The notes under the pieces are model-generated. The model did not search any database. It saw nothing but the letters and a program-made list of their open reading frames with translations, and was not told where the DNA came from. From Phoronis australis (Eukaryota > Phoronida > Phoronidae), in contig NMRA01000545.1 in assembly GCA_002633005.1 (NCBI GenBank), positions 234,712-288,459 on the forward strand: a stretch of 53,748 nucleotides of DNA. Reading direction: 5' to 3'. The position numbers were made by a program, and so were the translations under genes. Below, one piece after another: positions 33,790-45,530 of this stretch. How positions within the stretch are numbered: the stretch's first letter is position 1; each line of letters begins with the position of its first letter.

Positions 33790-34297
33790 ACAAATCACCA
33801 ACACTGCTCTACATGATATCATTTATACATTATACACATCAGATACATACAGAAAAGTGCTTGTTGTGCAATCCTTTCTAGAAGCCTATCGAAATTTTAC
33901 AGTAAAACTCTAAGTCAGACATGCATAAATCTTATTTCCATTTAACTTGGACAAAGTTCCACAGTATGGTTGTTCAAGTTTGTGCACATGGCGCTTTACA
34001 TAATACAGATTTCCTCTTACTTGGATCCGACTTGTCCAAGTTTAACTGTACTTGCAAAACTTCATTCAGACCATCATCAGATGATGCCAATTTTTAACCG
34101 GCATGCGTGTTATTTCAAGAAATTATTGGAGTCAATAACCACATTTAACTGTTATAACCCTTGGCTTGTGAAAAGTAGGTCTAGCTTTCCAAGTAATCTG
34201 GGTTTTAAATTTGCATTTCACAAGACAAGTCCGAGGCTGCCAGCCTTCCTTTGTATATTAAGGCTGACTGCCCTACACACGTCCACACAAGACCTTG

Positions 34298-35542
34298 TTA
34301 TGTGGATGAAGTCGACCTTCCATTAACTTTAAGGTGAGCAGCTCCCACAGCACTTGACACACTGGTATAGCCATTTTTCTCCAATAACTCTGATAACTCT
34401 CGCTTGATCTTATTGGCCAATGGTGGCCCTTCATATACAATGCTCGAGTACAGTTCAACCAACGAAGCTCCAGCCTCTATTTTATCCAGGGCATCCTGGC
34501 CGCAAGCCACACCCCCGACACCGATGATGGGCAGCCGACCTTGTGTCAACCTGTACATGTCCTTGACACATTCAGTGGACATATGCTTGAGTGGTTGACC
34601 ACTGAGCCCACCCATCTCCGACTGGTAGTGACTCCTTAAGCTCTCTGGCCGTGATACAGTTGTGTTGGACACAATCAAGCCATCAACTCCACTCCCTGGT
34701 CTAGCCACAACAGCAGCTATGTCTATTTTATCTTGTTGAGTAAGATCCGGAGCTACCTTGACAAGAATAGGTGGCTTTTTAGCAACACTGAGATTGTCAC
34801 GCTCCTGCACGACCTTTTCTACTAACTCCTGTAGTTGTTGTCTACCCTGTAGGTCACGTAGACCTGGTGTGTTCGGACTTGACACATTGATGACAAGGTA
34901 ATCGGCAACATCACCAAACTTGCGTACACCACGTACATAGTCGTCAACGGAACTGGGAGATGTCTTGTTCTTCCCAAGGTTTACACCCAGAACCCCAGAA
35001 CCTAAAGAGGAGCCATCTCCTGCTGATGTCGGTTCCTTCTGTCGCGCCTTTAATCGCGCATACACAACATCATGTCCATGACTATTGAAGCCAAACCTGT
35101 TTATAACAGCATTATCTTCAAATAATCTGAACAGCCTTGGCTTGGGGTTCCCTTGCTGTGGCTCTGGTGTGATGCTGCCAACTTCTACAAACCCAAATCC
35201 CATTTGCAGTAGTCCATCAACTGCCTCCCCGTGTTTGTCAAACCCAGCGGCCATACCAACAGGGTTCTTGAATTTCATCCCCAAAACTTCGGTTTGAAGA
35301 GATGGATGGTCTGTATTCTTTATGCGCGGTATAAGCCCGTATTTACAAACTTTAACAGCCAAATTATGGGCCGTCTCTGGTGAGAAGATTCGCAGGGACG
35401 GCATTACGTAATCCTTATAGAAAGACTCGTTTCCAGTCCACGCAGCATGTGCAGCAAACATGAGCGTGCCCGAGGAAATTACTATGAATCCTTGCTTCCA
35501 CTTCTCCCAATTGGACATGGAAGGCTTCACAACTCTGCTCAT
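34298..35542 (-). CDS. DHODH: Dihydroorotate dehydrogenase (quinone), mitochondrial, intronless
   Basis: One uninterrupted ORF of 414 residues, near full family length (human about 395). It catalyses dihydroorotate to orotate with FMN and ubiquinone on the inner mitochondrial membrane, the fourth step of pyrimidine synthesis. Residues 1-20 are basic and 19-35 hydrophobic, fitting a mitochondrial signal plus membrane anchor. Family motifs include [20 protein letters not shown] (93-112), [19 protein letters not shown] (122-140), NRFGFNSHG (148-156), the active-site [11 protein letters not shown] (219-229, catalytic Ser in the SS pair), VKVAPDL, SNTT (292-295), GGLSG (311-315), the FMN phosphate loop IIGVGG (339-344) and the conserved end [13 protein letters not shown] (361-373). 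Two Met codons (1 and 9) could start it. The open frame and all motifs are intact, so it looks functional. Vertebrate DHODH has several introns. Confidence 0.97.
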   Translation of the reverse strand: MSRVVKPSMSNWEKWKQGFIVISSGTLMFAAHAAWTGNESFYKDYVMPSLRIFSPETAHNLAVKVCKYGLIPRIKNTDHPSLQTEVLGMKFKNPVGMAAGFDKHGEAVDGLLQMGFGFVEVGSITPEPQQGNPKPRLFRLFEDNAVINRFGFNSHGHDVVYARLKARQKEPTSAGDGSSLGSGVLGVNLGKNKTSPSSVDDYVRGVRKFGDVADYLVINVSSPNTPGLRDLQGRQQLQELVEKVVQERDNLSVAKKPPILVKVAPDLTQQDKIDIAAVVARPGSGVDGLIVSNTTVSRPESLRSHYQSEMGGLSGQPLKHMSTECVKDMYRLTQGRLPIIGVGGVACGQDALDKIEAGASLVELYSSIVYEGPPLANKIKRELSELLEKNGYTSVSSAVGAAHLKVNGRSTSST

Positions 35543-35746
35543 TCTTATTTAGTTAGAACTGTCCTCTGAACTCACAGTCATTCACGCTTCACTCTTAGAC
35601 TTACATAAACACGGGTTACTGTTCTTGAATAACCTGTGTTATTTTAGGCGTGATTTCCGTTTCCGTTCGCACTTGCGTAAATGGCGTCAAAATAAATTTC
35701 GCCATCTTTCTGGCTTCTCAAAAACGAGTTGTGATTTTCCTCCAAA
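35543..35746. promoter_or_regulatory. Candidate bidirectional promoter, DHODH(-) / F-BAR-like(+)
   Basis: Only 204 bases separate the two divergent start codons. No TATA box is evident. The space must hold both 5'UTRs unless unseen upstream exons exist. Confidence 0.5.
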
Positions 35747-35773
35747 ATGGAGTCATTTGCAGACAACTTTTGG
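35747..35773 (+). CDS. First coding exon of a plus-strand gene, FCHO (F-BAR)-like start
   Basis: ATG at 35747 in good context (AAAATGG), nine codons reading MESFADNFW, then a perfect donor GTAAGT (35774-35779). The pattern F-x-x-N-F-W right after the start matches FCHO1/FCHO2, whose F-BAR domain begins ..F.E.FWGEKN.GF. FCHO proteins nucleate clathrin-coated pits. Only nine residues support this, so it is a hypothesis. No GEKN.GF exon was found downstream, so intron 1 would be longer than 17.9 kb. Confidence 0.4.
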
Positions 35774-36076
35774 GTAAGTTTGGTTGCATGCGTCTGAGGA
35801 CTTAAAGTGAAGATTGAAATCTGTCGCCTAGTTGGGAATTAGGTTGTTGCATTCAAAAGTTTTGGTCGTTTTTATGCCTGGCATTTGACCACTGACACTG
35901 ATTCACTCGCGCCTGCGTTTGCGGCCGACAAAACGTCACCCAAACGTGCTAGACTAGAGTCACACCGCTGACGGACGTGAACCAGGAGGGCATGGAGTAG
36001 GGTGTACGCAGTTACTTGAGTGATCCAGGATTCAGGAATAGTAAAATAAGGGTTATTTGCCTATTGGAGTATTGGT

Positions 36077-36194
36077 GGCACTGGTCAGATGCGGTCCCTG
36101 ATTTAGAGAACCAGGCAGTCACTAAATAACGGGCCCGTTACTTAGTGGAGGAAACTGGTTCTCTAAATCAGGACCCCTATATCCGACCAGTGCC
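36077..36194. mobile_element. Palindromic 118-bp MITE with perfect 8-bp target duplication
   Basis: The element runs GGCACTGGTCAGAT... to ...CCGACCAGTGCC with about 40-base inverted arms (TGATTTAGAGAACCAG and its inverse) around a GGGCCC-centred loop. It is flanked by identical 8-mers GTATTGGT at 36069-36076 and 36195-36202. GG-starting ends plus an 8-bp duplication fit a Merlin- or P-like origin, which is inference. Relatives are at 15944-16063 and a half copy at 38650-38698. Confidence 0.9.
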
Positions 36195-36202
36195 GTATTG
36201 GT

Positions 36203-36916
36203 CATGATGGTAGTTTTATCAGTCCAGCAAAAGCCTGACCGTATTCACTCATTCCAAATCCCCCCGGCCTTATCGTTAACCAATACTCAACTCAAACAGA
36301 GCTGAAGGGCTGTTGAAATTTTTTCACAAATCTGTGAAATGGTCATAAACCAGAAGAATGGAGGTGATAATAGCCTTAGGCTAGTTTTCCCCGTTTCTAA
36401 AGCTGACAATAAACATTTTATCTATCATCATATATCTTTATCTAAAATACCTGCTGAGTGTGCTGGTACTTACCAAATTCAATTCTCTTAGGGCATTTAT
36501 ATTTGGGGAACTGTAAACAGTTTCAGGTGTCGACGCTAAGAAAATCGACATTTTGTGGCCTAGCCAAAATCCCAGGTGGCATTTTCAAAATCTAGCTCAC
36601 ATTCATCTGTGCCAGGTCGCAAAATTTTCCCACCATTTATACGCGCCAAAATTTATTTTTTTTGGATGATCAAGAAAATGTTTAGATTATGATTTTACCT
36701 ATGTTTAAATACTCACAAAATCCAGGTCGCAAAATTGAGGTCTTACCGGTACATGCAAGTATGTAAAACAATAAAGTAGTAAAACAATGATTAAGTACAT
36801 GTAACAAAGAAACAATGGCGAAAGATGAAAATTTGACTAAGAGAGATGAAATTAAATAAATGGATGATAGTAAATAGTGAGAGTATTTACAGTAATGAAA
36901 AATAACATAATTAAGA
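36203..36916 (+). other. Putative first-intron sequence, no feature recognised
   Basis: AT-rich non-coding sequence between the MITE and the 77-bp tandem repeat. Confidence 0.4.
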
Positions 36917-37147
36917 CAGAAAATGTGTAAGAATGGGTAAGTAAATTACAGCCACTTCTAAGGGTTGGTTTATCGACTACACTTATTGTTAGTCAGAAAA
37001 TGTGTAAGAATGGGTAAGTAAATTACAGCCACTTCTAAGGGTTGGTTTATCGACTACACTTATTGTTAGTCAGAAAATGTGTAAGAATGGGTAAGTAAAT
37101 TACAGCCACTTCTAAGGGTTGGTTTATTGACTACACTTATTATTAGA
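36917..37147. repeat. 77-bp tandem repeat, three copies
   Basis: Units beginning CAGAAAATGTGTAAGAATGG start at 36917, 36994 and 37071. The first two are identical or nearly so and the third differs at a few bases near its end. Each unit contains GGGTAAGTAAATTACAG, which resembles a donor followed closely by an acceptor. Confidence 0.95.
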
Positions 37148-40100
37148 CAGACACGCTTCATCCAGTGCTCAGTGTAGCCAGAAACTTTTAAAAATTTGCA
37201 TCATGCCATGGCTAAGTGATCAAAGTCGGATCGCTATTTATTACCTTCCGAGCATATAGAGTCATCTTTGGAAGTTGTCAATGTGTTGAAGAATCAGGTG
37301 TCACCATGGAACAGGCATACCTCCAGGGTGAAGGTCACAGCAAAACCCCAGCATCCTGGAATTTGCCCTCAACTAGACTTATCGTTTCATGGAACTCGAA
37401 GAAATACTCTGAAGACTGCATTTTTATCTGATAGTTCCCATCAATCGCTTAAGTATTGGACAACCTGGATTGGTCATCCCCGACATTCTACATTGAAAAT
37501 AGGTGTCAAAATTTTGTCATGTTTTAAGGTGTTCACCATCCTTTCCAGATTTAGTTGCTTTTTTTCTGTCACAGGTCTGTTCTGGCAAAATGGTAATTAA
37601 AAGCCCATTTCAGATAAGCCATGTTTTCACCCGAAAAGTTGCCCGACACATCGGCTAAAAAGTTGTGTGACTTTTCTCTGAACATTGCATTTGTACGAGC
37701 ATCAGATCAGCCGACACCGGACTTGAAAAACAGCAAATTACAACTGATTTCACTCCAAAGTCAAAGCAAGCTGCACAGGGCACCACATTGTCATTTGTAG
37801 AGTTAAGTTAGTCAGGATAACTGGACAGCAATATTGGTTGTCATTGATTTGCAATGGCTTCTCAATAACAAGGTTCTTCGATCTCTGTTTGAACTGAATA
37901 TAAAGCGGTAACAGCCAGAAATGTACTTCCAAGACAAAATTGTGGATAATGCTTATAGCAATGGAGTTGGTAAGGTTTGTATTTTGTTCACTACCAGTAC
38001 AAGTGCCAGTGCTAATCGATTCCAATCCAATGTCCAAAAAATACAACTGAAAGATTTGTCTGTTCACAAATTTACTATTCAGCTAGTTCTTTTATCTGAG
38101 ATTTCTGTTGTATTTCGACTTAGCGTTCAATAGGTACAGTGGTAAAGAGGCCTTCGTTTGTCCAAAATTTGCTCTAGTGGATTGATTGTCTGTGAACGCG
38201 CTCATTCTTCTGTTTTCTGCAGTATTGGCTGAAAAGTTGCATAAAGTCAAGTACGCTCGACTTCTCCATAACTTGTTGGCTAACACTTGCAACCCCCTGT
38301 ACAACATGTTGCGGAATCATTCATGTGTGCAATTTTGATGTTGACAATGTCACTTGTCTAAAGCAGAATTATCATAACCCAACTTTGAGCCTATTGCTTT
38401 GTCAGTGAATACGCTCCAGGCATGATATCAGTTTATTGGCAGCAGCTTCGGGTATAATTTTTTTTGTCTAAGTGTTGGGAGAATTAATTCTGGGTAAATG
38501 TTGTTATCAAGATATAACCAGGAAATAATTTTTTGGAGGGTTCCGTCCATGATACTGTTCCGTCACTCATACAGAATTGTGTGACTATCTGTTAAAGGTG
38601 TTCGCATTTGCAGCCTCTTATCATTGTACAGTTGATGCCTGTTATTCAGTGGAAAAAACTGGTTCTCAAAATGCAGGCATGTTATATCAGACTATTACCA
38701 TAATTAATTTATAAATTATACTGTATTGGAATATTTGGCTTTTTGTGTTGACTGCATTGCATATATGTAACCTTGTAAAATGTTCAGACTTATCGGAAAA
38801 AATCCTGTAAGGACAGTTTCTTTCATTTGATAATGAAGTATAATGTAACTACCGTAACATTTATTTAATTCTTGTGAAACCCACATGTAAAAATTTCTAG
38901 ATAATGTCATTGTTTAGTATCATTTCATTTGGGCAAACTCTTATCAGATGCATGTTGTTTTAACTCAACAAGTTCTGAGTCATGAGCTTGATGAGAATTC
39001 TATGTTCTTTGTAGTATTCTGTTTTTTGTGGAGTTCTCATTTAATATCTTTTTGTTCGTATTGACTGAAAAATCAAGGTAAAAAGCAGTGGTCTTCACAA
39101 TTAAAAATCCAAGTGTGCCGTACGAACTCAACTAAATTTATCGGAAGTGTGCGAACAGCAACAAATGTACTGGACGTGCGCGAACACCAGCAAACATATC
39201 AGAAGGCGCTGCCTGATATTCTCTGCAGTGTAGATGTAGTTACTGTTTCACCGTTTTAAGAGCACATCTACTTGTCTTTTGGTCTCATGTTGTTTGAACA
39301 ATAAGGTTAATCCCCAGTTATTGTTTAGCCTAATTTAAGGCTGTAGAATTGTTCACAATGGTGATGTCTTTTTCCAAACTGGTCGCTCTTTTTCAGACAT
39401 ATTGCTGATGCTAGCAAACAAGTAGCAACAACAGTTTATGTATATGATGTGTTGTACAACACTGCTCACACCACAAGTAAAACTTTATCAATTCATAAAA
39501 TGTAACAATATCAGTTGTCTTTTGCGTTAGCCGTAATTATTGCGTTGTTTTGACTTGCTCATTAGGAGCTGGTACATTCATACCTATTCTCAGTTTAAGT
39601 GAGCCTGCATGTTTCAATGACAACTAACTGACAATACCAAACCATGTTAATATCACTGATGGTACACCAATGCTATAGATCTATGTTCACTAGAACAAAT
39701 AAATGATTCATTGTGTATGCAGGGATCAAGCCCGAGACACTCTTGTGGGTTATGAATCCAATAAAACATGGATGACTGTCTCTGTAGCGCTAAGCACCTT
39801 TTCAGCTATCATAACTAGTTGGAGAATTATTGGAAAATCAAGGTGACTGTGGCATATACTAAGTTTTGGGGAGAGTACGGGATGCCTTGACTCTTGTCTT
39901 TTCCACTGTTGCCGTAAAGCTGTCCCTAGTCATACAGTTGTCCTATCACAAATTGTCCCGGGATAAAGATGTTCTGGTGCTACTGACCATGTGGACACTG
40001 TAGTAAAGCTGCATTTCAGTCGTTCTGTTTAGCTTGCTAAAAATGAAAAGCGAATTAGGCCTACTGTCATGAATTTGGTTTCTTTAAAACATTTCTTTCT

Positions 40101-41729
40101 ACCATGTTATGGTGATATAAACGGGAGTGAACACTGATTGTATTTAGAAAAAAATTATACAGTAAAATCCCACCAATTTCAGACAAAAATAATTGCCGAA
40201 ATTGTCCTTTTCTCATTTTCAAAGTCTTAATTACTGTAATTGCCCTGAATTTTTCAAATTTCTTTGTGATTGTAGGTGTCAATACATGGTAAAGCATTAA
40301 TTAGTTGCAATATATTTTATATGAAAAAATGAGACCAAAAATTCAGTTGTCTGCCATTTTGTATCCTAACTTGGTGAGATAGTATGGTGTTGAAAGTTCT
40401 AACAGAGGATTATGCAGTCATTTAGAAAGAAAGTGAAGTAGATTGTGAGAATGTTGACTTTACTTAGAGAATAGAAGTTTTGTGACTATGCTTGTGCAAT
40501 TATCTGTGCACGTTGGCTACAAAGGATCATTGTTTTCAAGGTCAATTTGGTCATGGTCTAGTTCATTCAACACTTAGAAACTGAATATGAAGGTAATAAA
40601 AATGTGAATTTATGTGGGTTTGAAATTGGATGATTTAAAAAAAGCAATTAAATTTGAACTGAGAACCTGTACAAAGTAAAAAAACAGCAGCTTTTGGACC
40701 TATTTTTTGAGCTTTGTTTCTTGTTTTGGCATGAAATTTCAAATTTCAATCTGGAATTTTTGTGGTCAAAATTGTTGACCTGGAAATTTTCCCTGTGTTG
40801 GAGGTTGATGTAATGGTAGATATTTGTGGGGTAATTTGCACTGAGAGTATTGGTCGTGGTTAGTGTTACGATCCCTGGCGGTGAGAATACCTCCAGTTTA
40901 CTCTTTTCCGTAATACTGTCAACGAACAAACATGGGCTTAACGGGCAAGCAGCACTCTGGCATAATGTCGTGTTGCTTTAGATGAAGATTTTTGGAATGG
41001 CTTTTCTGAGAAGATTTTAATTGGCAAGATTCAGCATTCTTTGTCAATTATTCCTAAAGAAGAGTCACTCTTACCTATTCTTTGACTGTATTTGGTCTTT
41101 AAATGTGAAGGTCAAATCTTAAAAGCTTGGATTTTAGCCAGTGGATCAGTGTTTCATGCCAGGCTGGTGTTGTATGGTGGCCTGCCGTGGATAGTTTGTC
41201 TATGGTGGTGGTAGTAACCCTTAGTTGACCTAGCAGCAGATGGGGTGGTGGGCGGGTGGGTTCGGCTATGATATAAATAAAATGTATATATATCTGACAC
41301 TTTGTATGGAATGACTTGAAAAATTGATGGTGTTGTTTCACAATTTGTGGTGTAATTTGCATGTAATGATCTCACTCAGTAATTTACTTTCGTTGAAGTG
41401 TCAGGTTTTTCGTGATCGCAATTTCATCCGGGGTTTATCTATGTGTTTTGCCAAATATCTTTAAAGTAAAATTAATAATTAATTATTGAGGTTCAACTTG
41501 GGGTCCTCTTTCACACAATTGTAGGTGGCACTGAAGCTTGTTCAAACTCCTGACTCAATACTAGTAAAATTGGTTTCCTTGACAACAGCAAAATGAAAAA
41601 AAAACTTTGAGACCAAACCATTTGTGCGGGTACTCAGCAATGTTCCCTGGGCAGGACATTCTGTGAGCCAATGTCTTCTATGTGGGGATGCCTCATGTGC
41701 AAGTCTTCCTCCAACCCTATCGTCTAATA
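37148..41729 (+). other. Putative first-intron sequence, mostly featureless
   Basis: AT-rich with stops in all frames and no recognised exon. It contains the half MITE at 38650-38698. Confidence 0.4.
38650..38698 (+). mobile_element. Half copy of the palindromic MITE
   Basis: TCAGTGGAAAAAACTGGTTC and the following TATATCAGAC match the right half of the 36077-36194 element with several differences. The left half is absent. Confidence 0.5.
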
Positions 41730-42235
41730 AGGGCCTTTCATACTAACGTCGACGCGTCGATGGTTTGGGGAGTTGCGGTCAGTATGAACGCTTAACTCCG
41801 GTCCTGGATCGCAGTTAACAGCTCCAGTTAACATCGCAGTTAACAGGTGGATTTAAGACTGCAGCGTTGACACTGAGGTGCAGTATGAATGCTTAACTTT
41901 GGTCCAATCGAAGTTATCGCCAGGTGCCACTGTTATCGTCAACAGTTACAGAGTAGTGCCGTCACTAATAACTACTTATTTTTGCTCTAATGATAACCAA
42001 TTGATTTAAAAATGAATTTAATGTCATTTAGCACATTTAAATGTTCCCAAATTGTCACATTGAAAAAAATCTTAGCGTGCAGCGCTACCTTGCGATAACT
42101 TCGATGACGTCAGCGTCACCAACTCTTTACTTCGATGGTCATTAACTGCCAAAGCCAGTATGAACGGTCCAGTTAACTGCGCTGTTTACGTCAATGCTCT
42201 GCTCAGACCGGAGTTAAGTCAATATGAAAGGGCCT
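41730..42235. mobile_element. 506-bp DNA transposon derivative, TIR AGGGCCTTTCATA, ATA duplication
   Basis: Perfect 13-base inverted ends AGGGCCTTTCATA (41730-41742) and TATGAAAGGGCCT (42223-42235), flanked by ATA on both sides. The subterminal regions repeat AGTTAAC and its inverse many times, a pattern of transposase-binding sites. It has no coding capacity. A decayed relative lies at about 51165-51993. Confidence 0.85.
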
Positions 42236-42382
42236 ATAGACTATCTTTCCTTGACAAGTCTTCTCAATCCAGTTTGTTGTTCTCAGTTGGCATGTTTGTG
42301 TGGCTATCTTGTTTTGAAAAGGCATTGATTACTAAAGCTGTCTTCCACTGGACCAGACTTAGTTGAACTCCATCTTTATTGA

Positions 42383-42820
42383 TTGCCAGCTTGCTCTGTT
42401 CCTTTGACAGAGATATGTCCTGTTTGCAGCCTAACTGTTCTTGTAGCTGCTTCTGTGTTCTCATCTGTCATATTTGCCAAGTTCATACAAAGAAGCTTGT
42501 ACTTTATTGAAGAACAGGCTCCAAATACAGCTGTGGTTTTGATGAGTTTTGTTATGTCTCTTGGTCATATGTTTTACTGTTGCACTGCAAACCACCTTCA
42601 AAGATACAAAGAGCTTGAGAGAATGTCATTGAATCTTATTAATTGTGAACATTTTGTGTGTTCATCAAATTTTGTTTATTCAATGAAAATGATTAAGCTT
42701 AGCTTCTTGAACCAAGCACTATATTGCAGATGTACTTTGTATTTTGAACAGTTTACAGGACCTGGCCATGATGCAATTTTGTCAGTTAAATACCTTAGAT
42801 ATGATATTTGCTTAAGCTGA
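42383..42820 (+). other. Unassigned open frame, probably not a gene
   Basis: About 145 codons are open from a TTG with hydrophobic stretches (LVAASVFSSVIFAKF, VVLMSFVMSLGHMFYC). No splice sites, ATG context or family match support it. Listed because it is the longest unexplained open frame in the right half. Confidence 0.12.
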
Positions 42821-43680
42821 TAGACCAAAAATTTCAGGTTTTGACAGATAACGAAAACCAATGCTTGAGTGTTTTTAAGGTTATAGATTCAAGTCATCTA
42901 GTCTGGAACCAAAGATGTGTCAAGTAGCTGATCGTCTGTTCGGGGAAATTGGTACTCAGTGGATGGAGGCTAGCTGTTCACTCGTATTTATGATAAGCTG
43001 CTTGAAATGTTCCTAAAATTAAATGATTTCTATATATCGTACATCTACATCTACTGGCGTTGCAGCTTCTAGATGACCGCTATCCCATAGTTCTTCATAT
43101 ATATGATGTCTTGTGCTATCTATAAATGTCAGTGTCGTGATCATGATCTGTCATTTGAATACAGTAATTCTCCATTTACTTAGCACACTTGCCTGATTTC
43201 GCACTCCCAAAGTTATAAAAATAATGTTTTGTCCTTCACTTACTTGACAGGAGGCTGCTTGGTAGAAATTTCTTCCTGCACACAGTCAATTTAGCACTTT
43301 GGAAAATATGAAAGCAAAGATGTCTCATTAATTATAGTACTGTAATACACACCTTTTCAAAGTAAAGTCTGAACATTATATTTTCACCCCTTAAGGGTAT
43401 CTCAAACCTTATTTAGTGGCCTCCATTCTTATTCGAATATCAAAAAACCAGGCTTTCTCAACTAATAAAAGTATTATTTTCTCAATGAAAAAGATCAGAG
43501 ATTATAAAAATATGTCTTAAATTTATGTGCCGTTATTGTTATTACGCTTACATTGTTTTTAAACTGGAATTTGTAGGCTAATTTCTCATCTATGTGATTG
43601 CTTGTCCAAATTGGTTAGACATACAAGATATAGCGACGATGTGAATACAAAGTTGGTTGAAAATTGGCATATGTTTTTAA

Positions 43681-45206
43681 CCCTTCAAGGCTTGGAATTT
43701 TCCACGGAAACGTGGATTTCCGCTTTTTTCAAATGTTCTGTCCGCGTATTTTATTATATTTCCGCGTAAAAAAATCGGATTTGATATAAAATTTCCGCAG
43801 CAAATTCCTTTCTTACCGCGGCGTTGCCGACGACTTTCACCTCGAAAAGCAGAAGTTGCTCTTTATGTTTCGGAGGAACGTAAATTGTCAACATAGCCGG
43901 GGCATCTGGGATAGCGTGGTGGGATTTTCAATGGCGACTCGTGTGATTGTAAACTGCGGTGACAAATACTACGGCTCTGCAGCCAAAAATGTTTGGGGTG
44001 GGAGTGGACGGACGAGCTAAAAAGACCCAGACGCATGCTCCTGACGGTAAGGTTTTTTTTTAGTCCTCCCGATTTTTGCCGGCGAAAGGTTCACATCGAC
44101 TATTTCAAGGCTGGGTAGCGCGCATGCTTTGGGCCGTAAGAGTTTCCGCATTTTTTGTCATTGGTCATTCCAAGCCCTGACCCTTTCAACACCGCAGACC
44201 GCTTTTAAAAGCGGTGTCTGAAACTTACCTCCATTCAACACCGTGGACCGCTTTATCGGTCTCACGATATGCCGAACTTCCAAGCAAGAGCATGTTTGAT
44301 TGGTTGATTAGGGGAATTCTTTTGTGTACGTCACAAATTTAAATATACTAGACTTGCCTTCATTTCTAACAGCTTTTCTGATTAGTTGCTGAGATGTAAC
44401 ATGAGTTATTGAAGGGGTTTCCAAGAATTTAGATCGATGACTCGCAAAAACAAAATGTCGGCCGACGGAGATTCAGATGTAGATTTTTCAAATGACGAAA
44501 TTGGCAATAATTTGTATGCTTTTTACTTAATTAATATACAAGATAACCCAAAAAGGAATTCTTATGTATCTGGCCAGATTTTGTTGACTACTACGACCAA
44601 GAAGTTGAATTTCATGGCTTTGAACCGGAGGAAAACTTTACAGGTCGCGAATTTCGCAATTGGGTCAAACAAACGCCGTTGAACTCCGACAACTTTGCAA
44701 ATTTTCTGAACATTTAGAGTCTTCTAGAGTGTACGATGGTTCTGAAAAGCAAGTTCAGTACTTTAAAAATTTCTATATTGATGAAATATTTGGTGAAATT
44801 GTCAGGGTAATTACTTGGAACGCCCAAACGAAGCGTGAGTCACAACCGGAAGTGGACAAATTTGAATCATTGAACTTAACGATCGCCTAATTTAAGTCAC
44901 TTTATGACCTTCAAATGTAAATAGAAGATGTGAAATATGATCAAAAAAGTATCTTAAGAAATGTTACTGAAGACTATTGACGACACTATTACTCATAAAT
45001 CAACTGAGTGAGATTTTCTACTTTTGGTGAAATTGTAGATAAAGTTCATTCTGTTCTCTACATTTTGGTGTGTCACACTTTGAAATTCAGTGATAAATGG
45101 ATTGTCTATGGAATTTTGAAAACAAGCACCTCAGTTCAGCCCATGTGTGCTAAGTTACTTGGGGTTCAGGGACACAATGGCCGACAGTTACTTGGAGTTG
45201 AAAGAG
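43681..45206 (+). mobile_element. piggyBac-like element (TTAA-flanked), interrupted by a nested element
   Basis: Flanked by TTAA at 43677-43680 and 45207-45210. The left end CCCTTTCAACACC is split by the nested insertion 43686-44179, and the right end reads GGAGTTGAAAGAG, so the inverted repeat is CYCTTTCAAC. A perfect 18-base palindrome ACCGCTTTTAAAAGCGGT lies at 44198-44215. A broken transposase N-terminus follows at 44437-44890 in three frames: an acidic start (MSADGDSDVDFSNDE), DFVDYYDQEVEFHGFEPEEN, then VQYFKNFYIDEIFGEIVRVI, which matches the piggyBac (DDE_Tnp_1_7) phrase Y-F-x-x-F-x-x-D-E-x-x-x-x-I-V. The catalytic part is absent, so this is a dead internally deleted copy. Confidence 0.8.
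43686..44179. mobile_element. hAT-like MITE nested in the piggyBac-like end
   Basis: The ends CAAGGCTTGGAAT and the reverse complement of the right end CAGGGCTTGGAAT form a 13-base inverted repeat with one mismatch. The sequence ACCCTT lies flush at both ends (43680-43685 and 44180-44185). Removing the element and one ACCCTT restores TTAACCCTTTCAAC, an intact TTAA plus piggyBac terminus. The CAGGG.. ends look hAT-like, but a 6-bp duplication is short for hAT (usually 8). Interior non-coding. Confidence 0.8.
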
Positions 45207-45410
45207 TTAAGAACTAGTTTTGTGGCGGGAATAATCTGCCGCAAATCACTGAACCGTGTCCAGTAAGTATCATCAAGTGTTCCGGGGGTATACCGTAACA
45301 AGTTGCACGATGAGTACGCAGGGTACGTCATTAGTGCAAAGGTTACCTATGTACAGATTTTTTTGTTTTCAGTTTTGTAAGTTGTCAGGGAATGCCACTG
45401 CACTTTGTTT

Positions 45411-45530
45411 TTATAATAATAATAATAATAGCAATAATAATAATAATAATAATAATAAACTTTATTTAAAGAGGATGAAAATACTATAAATGTAAAACAT
45501 GCTTTAGCCAAAGGCTAATATCCAGGTTAT
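45411..45530 (-). mobile_element. Retroposon 3' end with (TTA)n tail, copy 2
   Basis: About 15 AAT/TAA units with one GCA interruption, then ACTTTATTTAAAGAGGATGA, parallel to 24774-24840. Read on the minus strand it ends in AATAAAGT(TTA)n. Body unidentified. Confidence 0.5.

Noticed and set aside
42383-42820. 145-codon plus-strand frame resembling a membrane protein
   Set aside because: It starts at TTG with no ATG context and no splice sites, and the hydrophobicity can arise from T-rich DNA. Kept only as a low-confidence entry.
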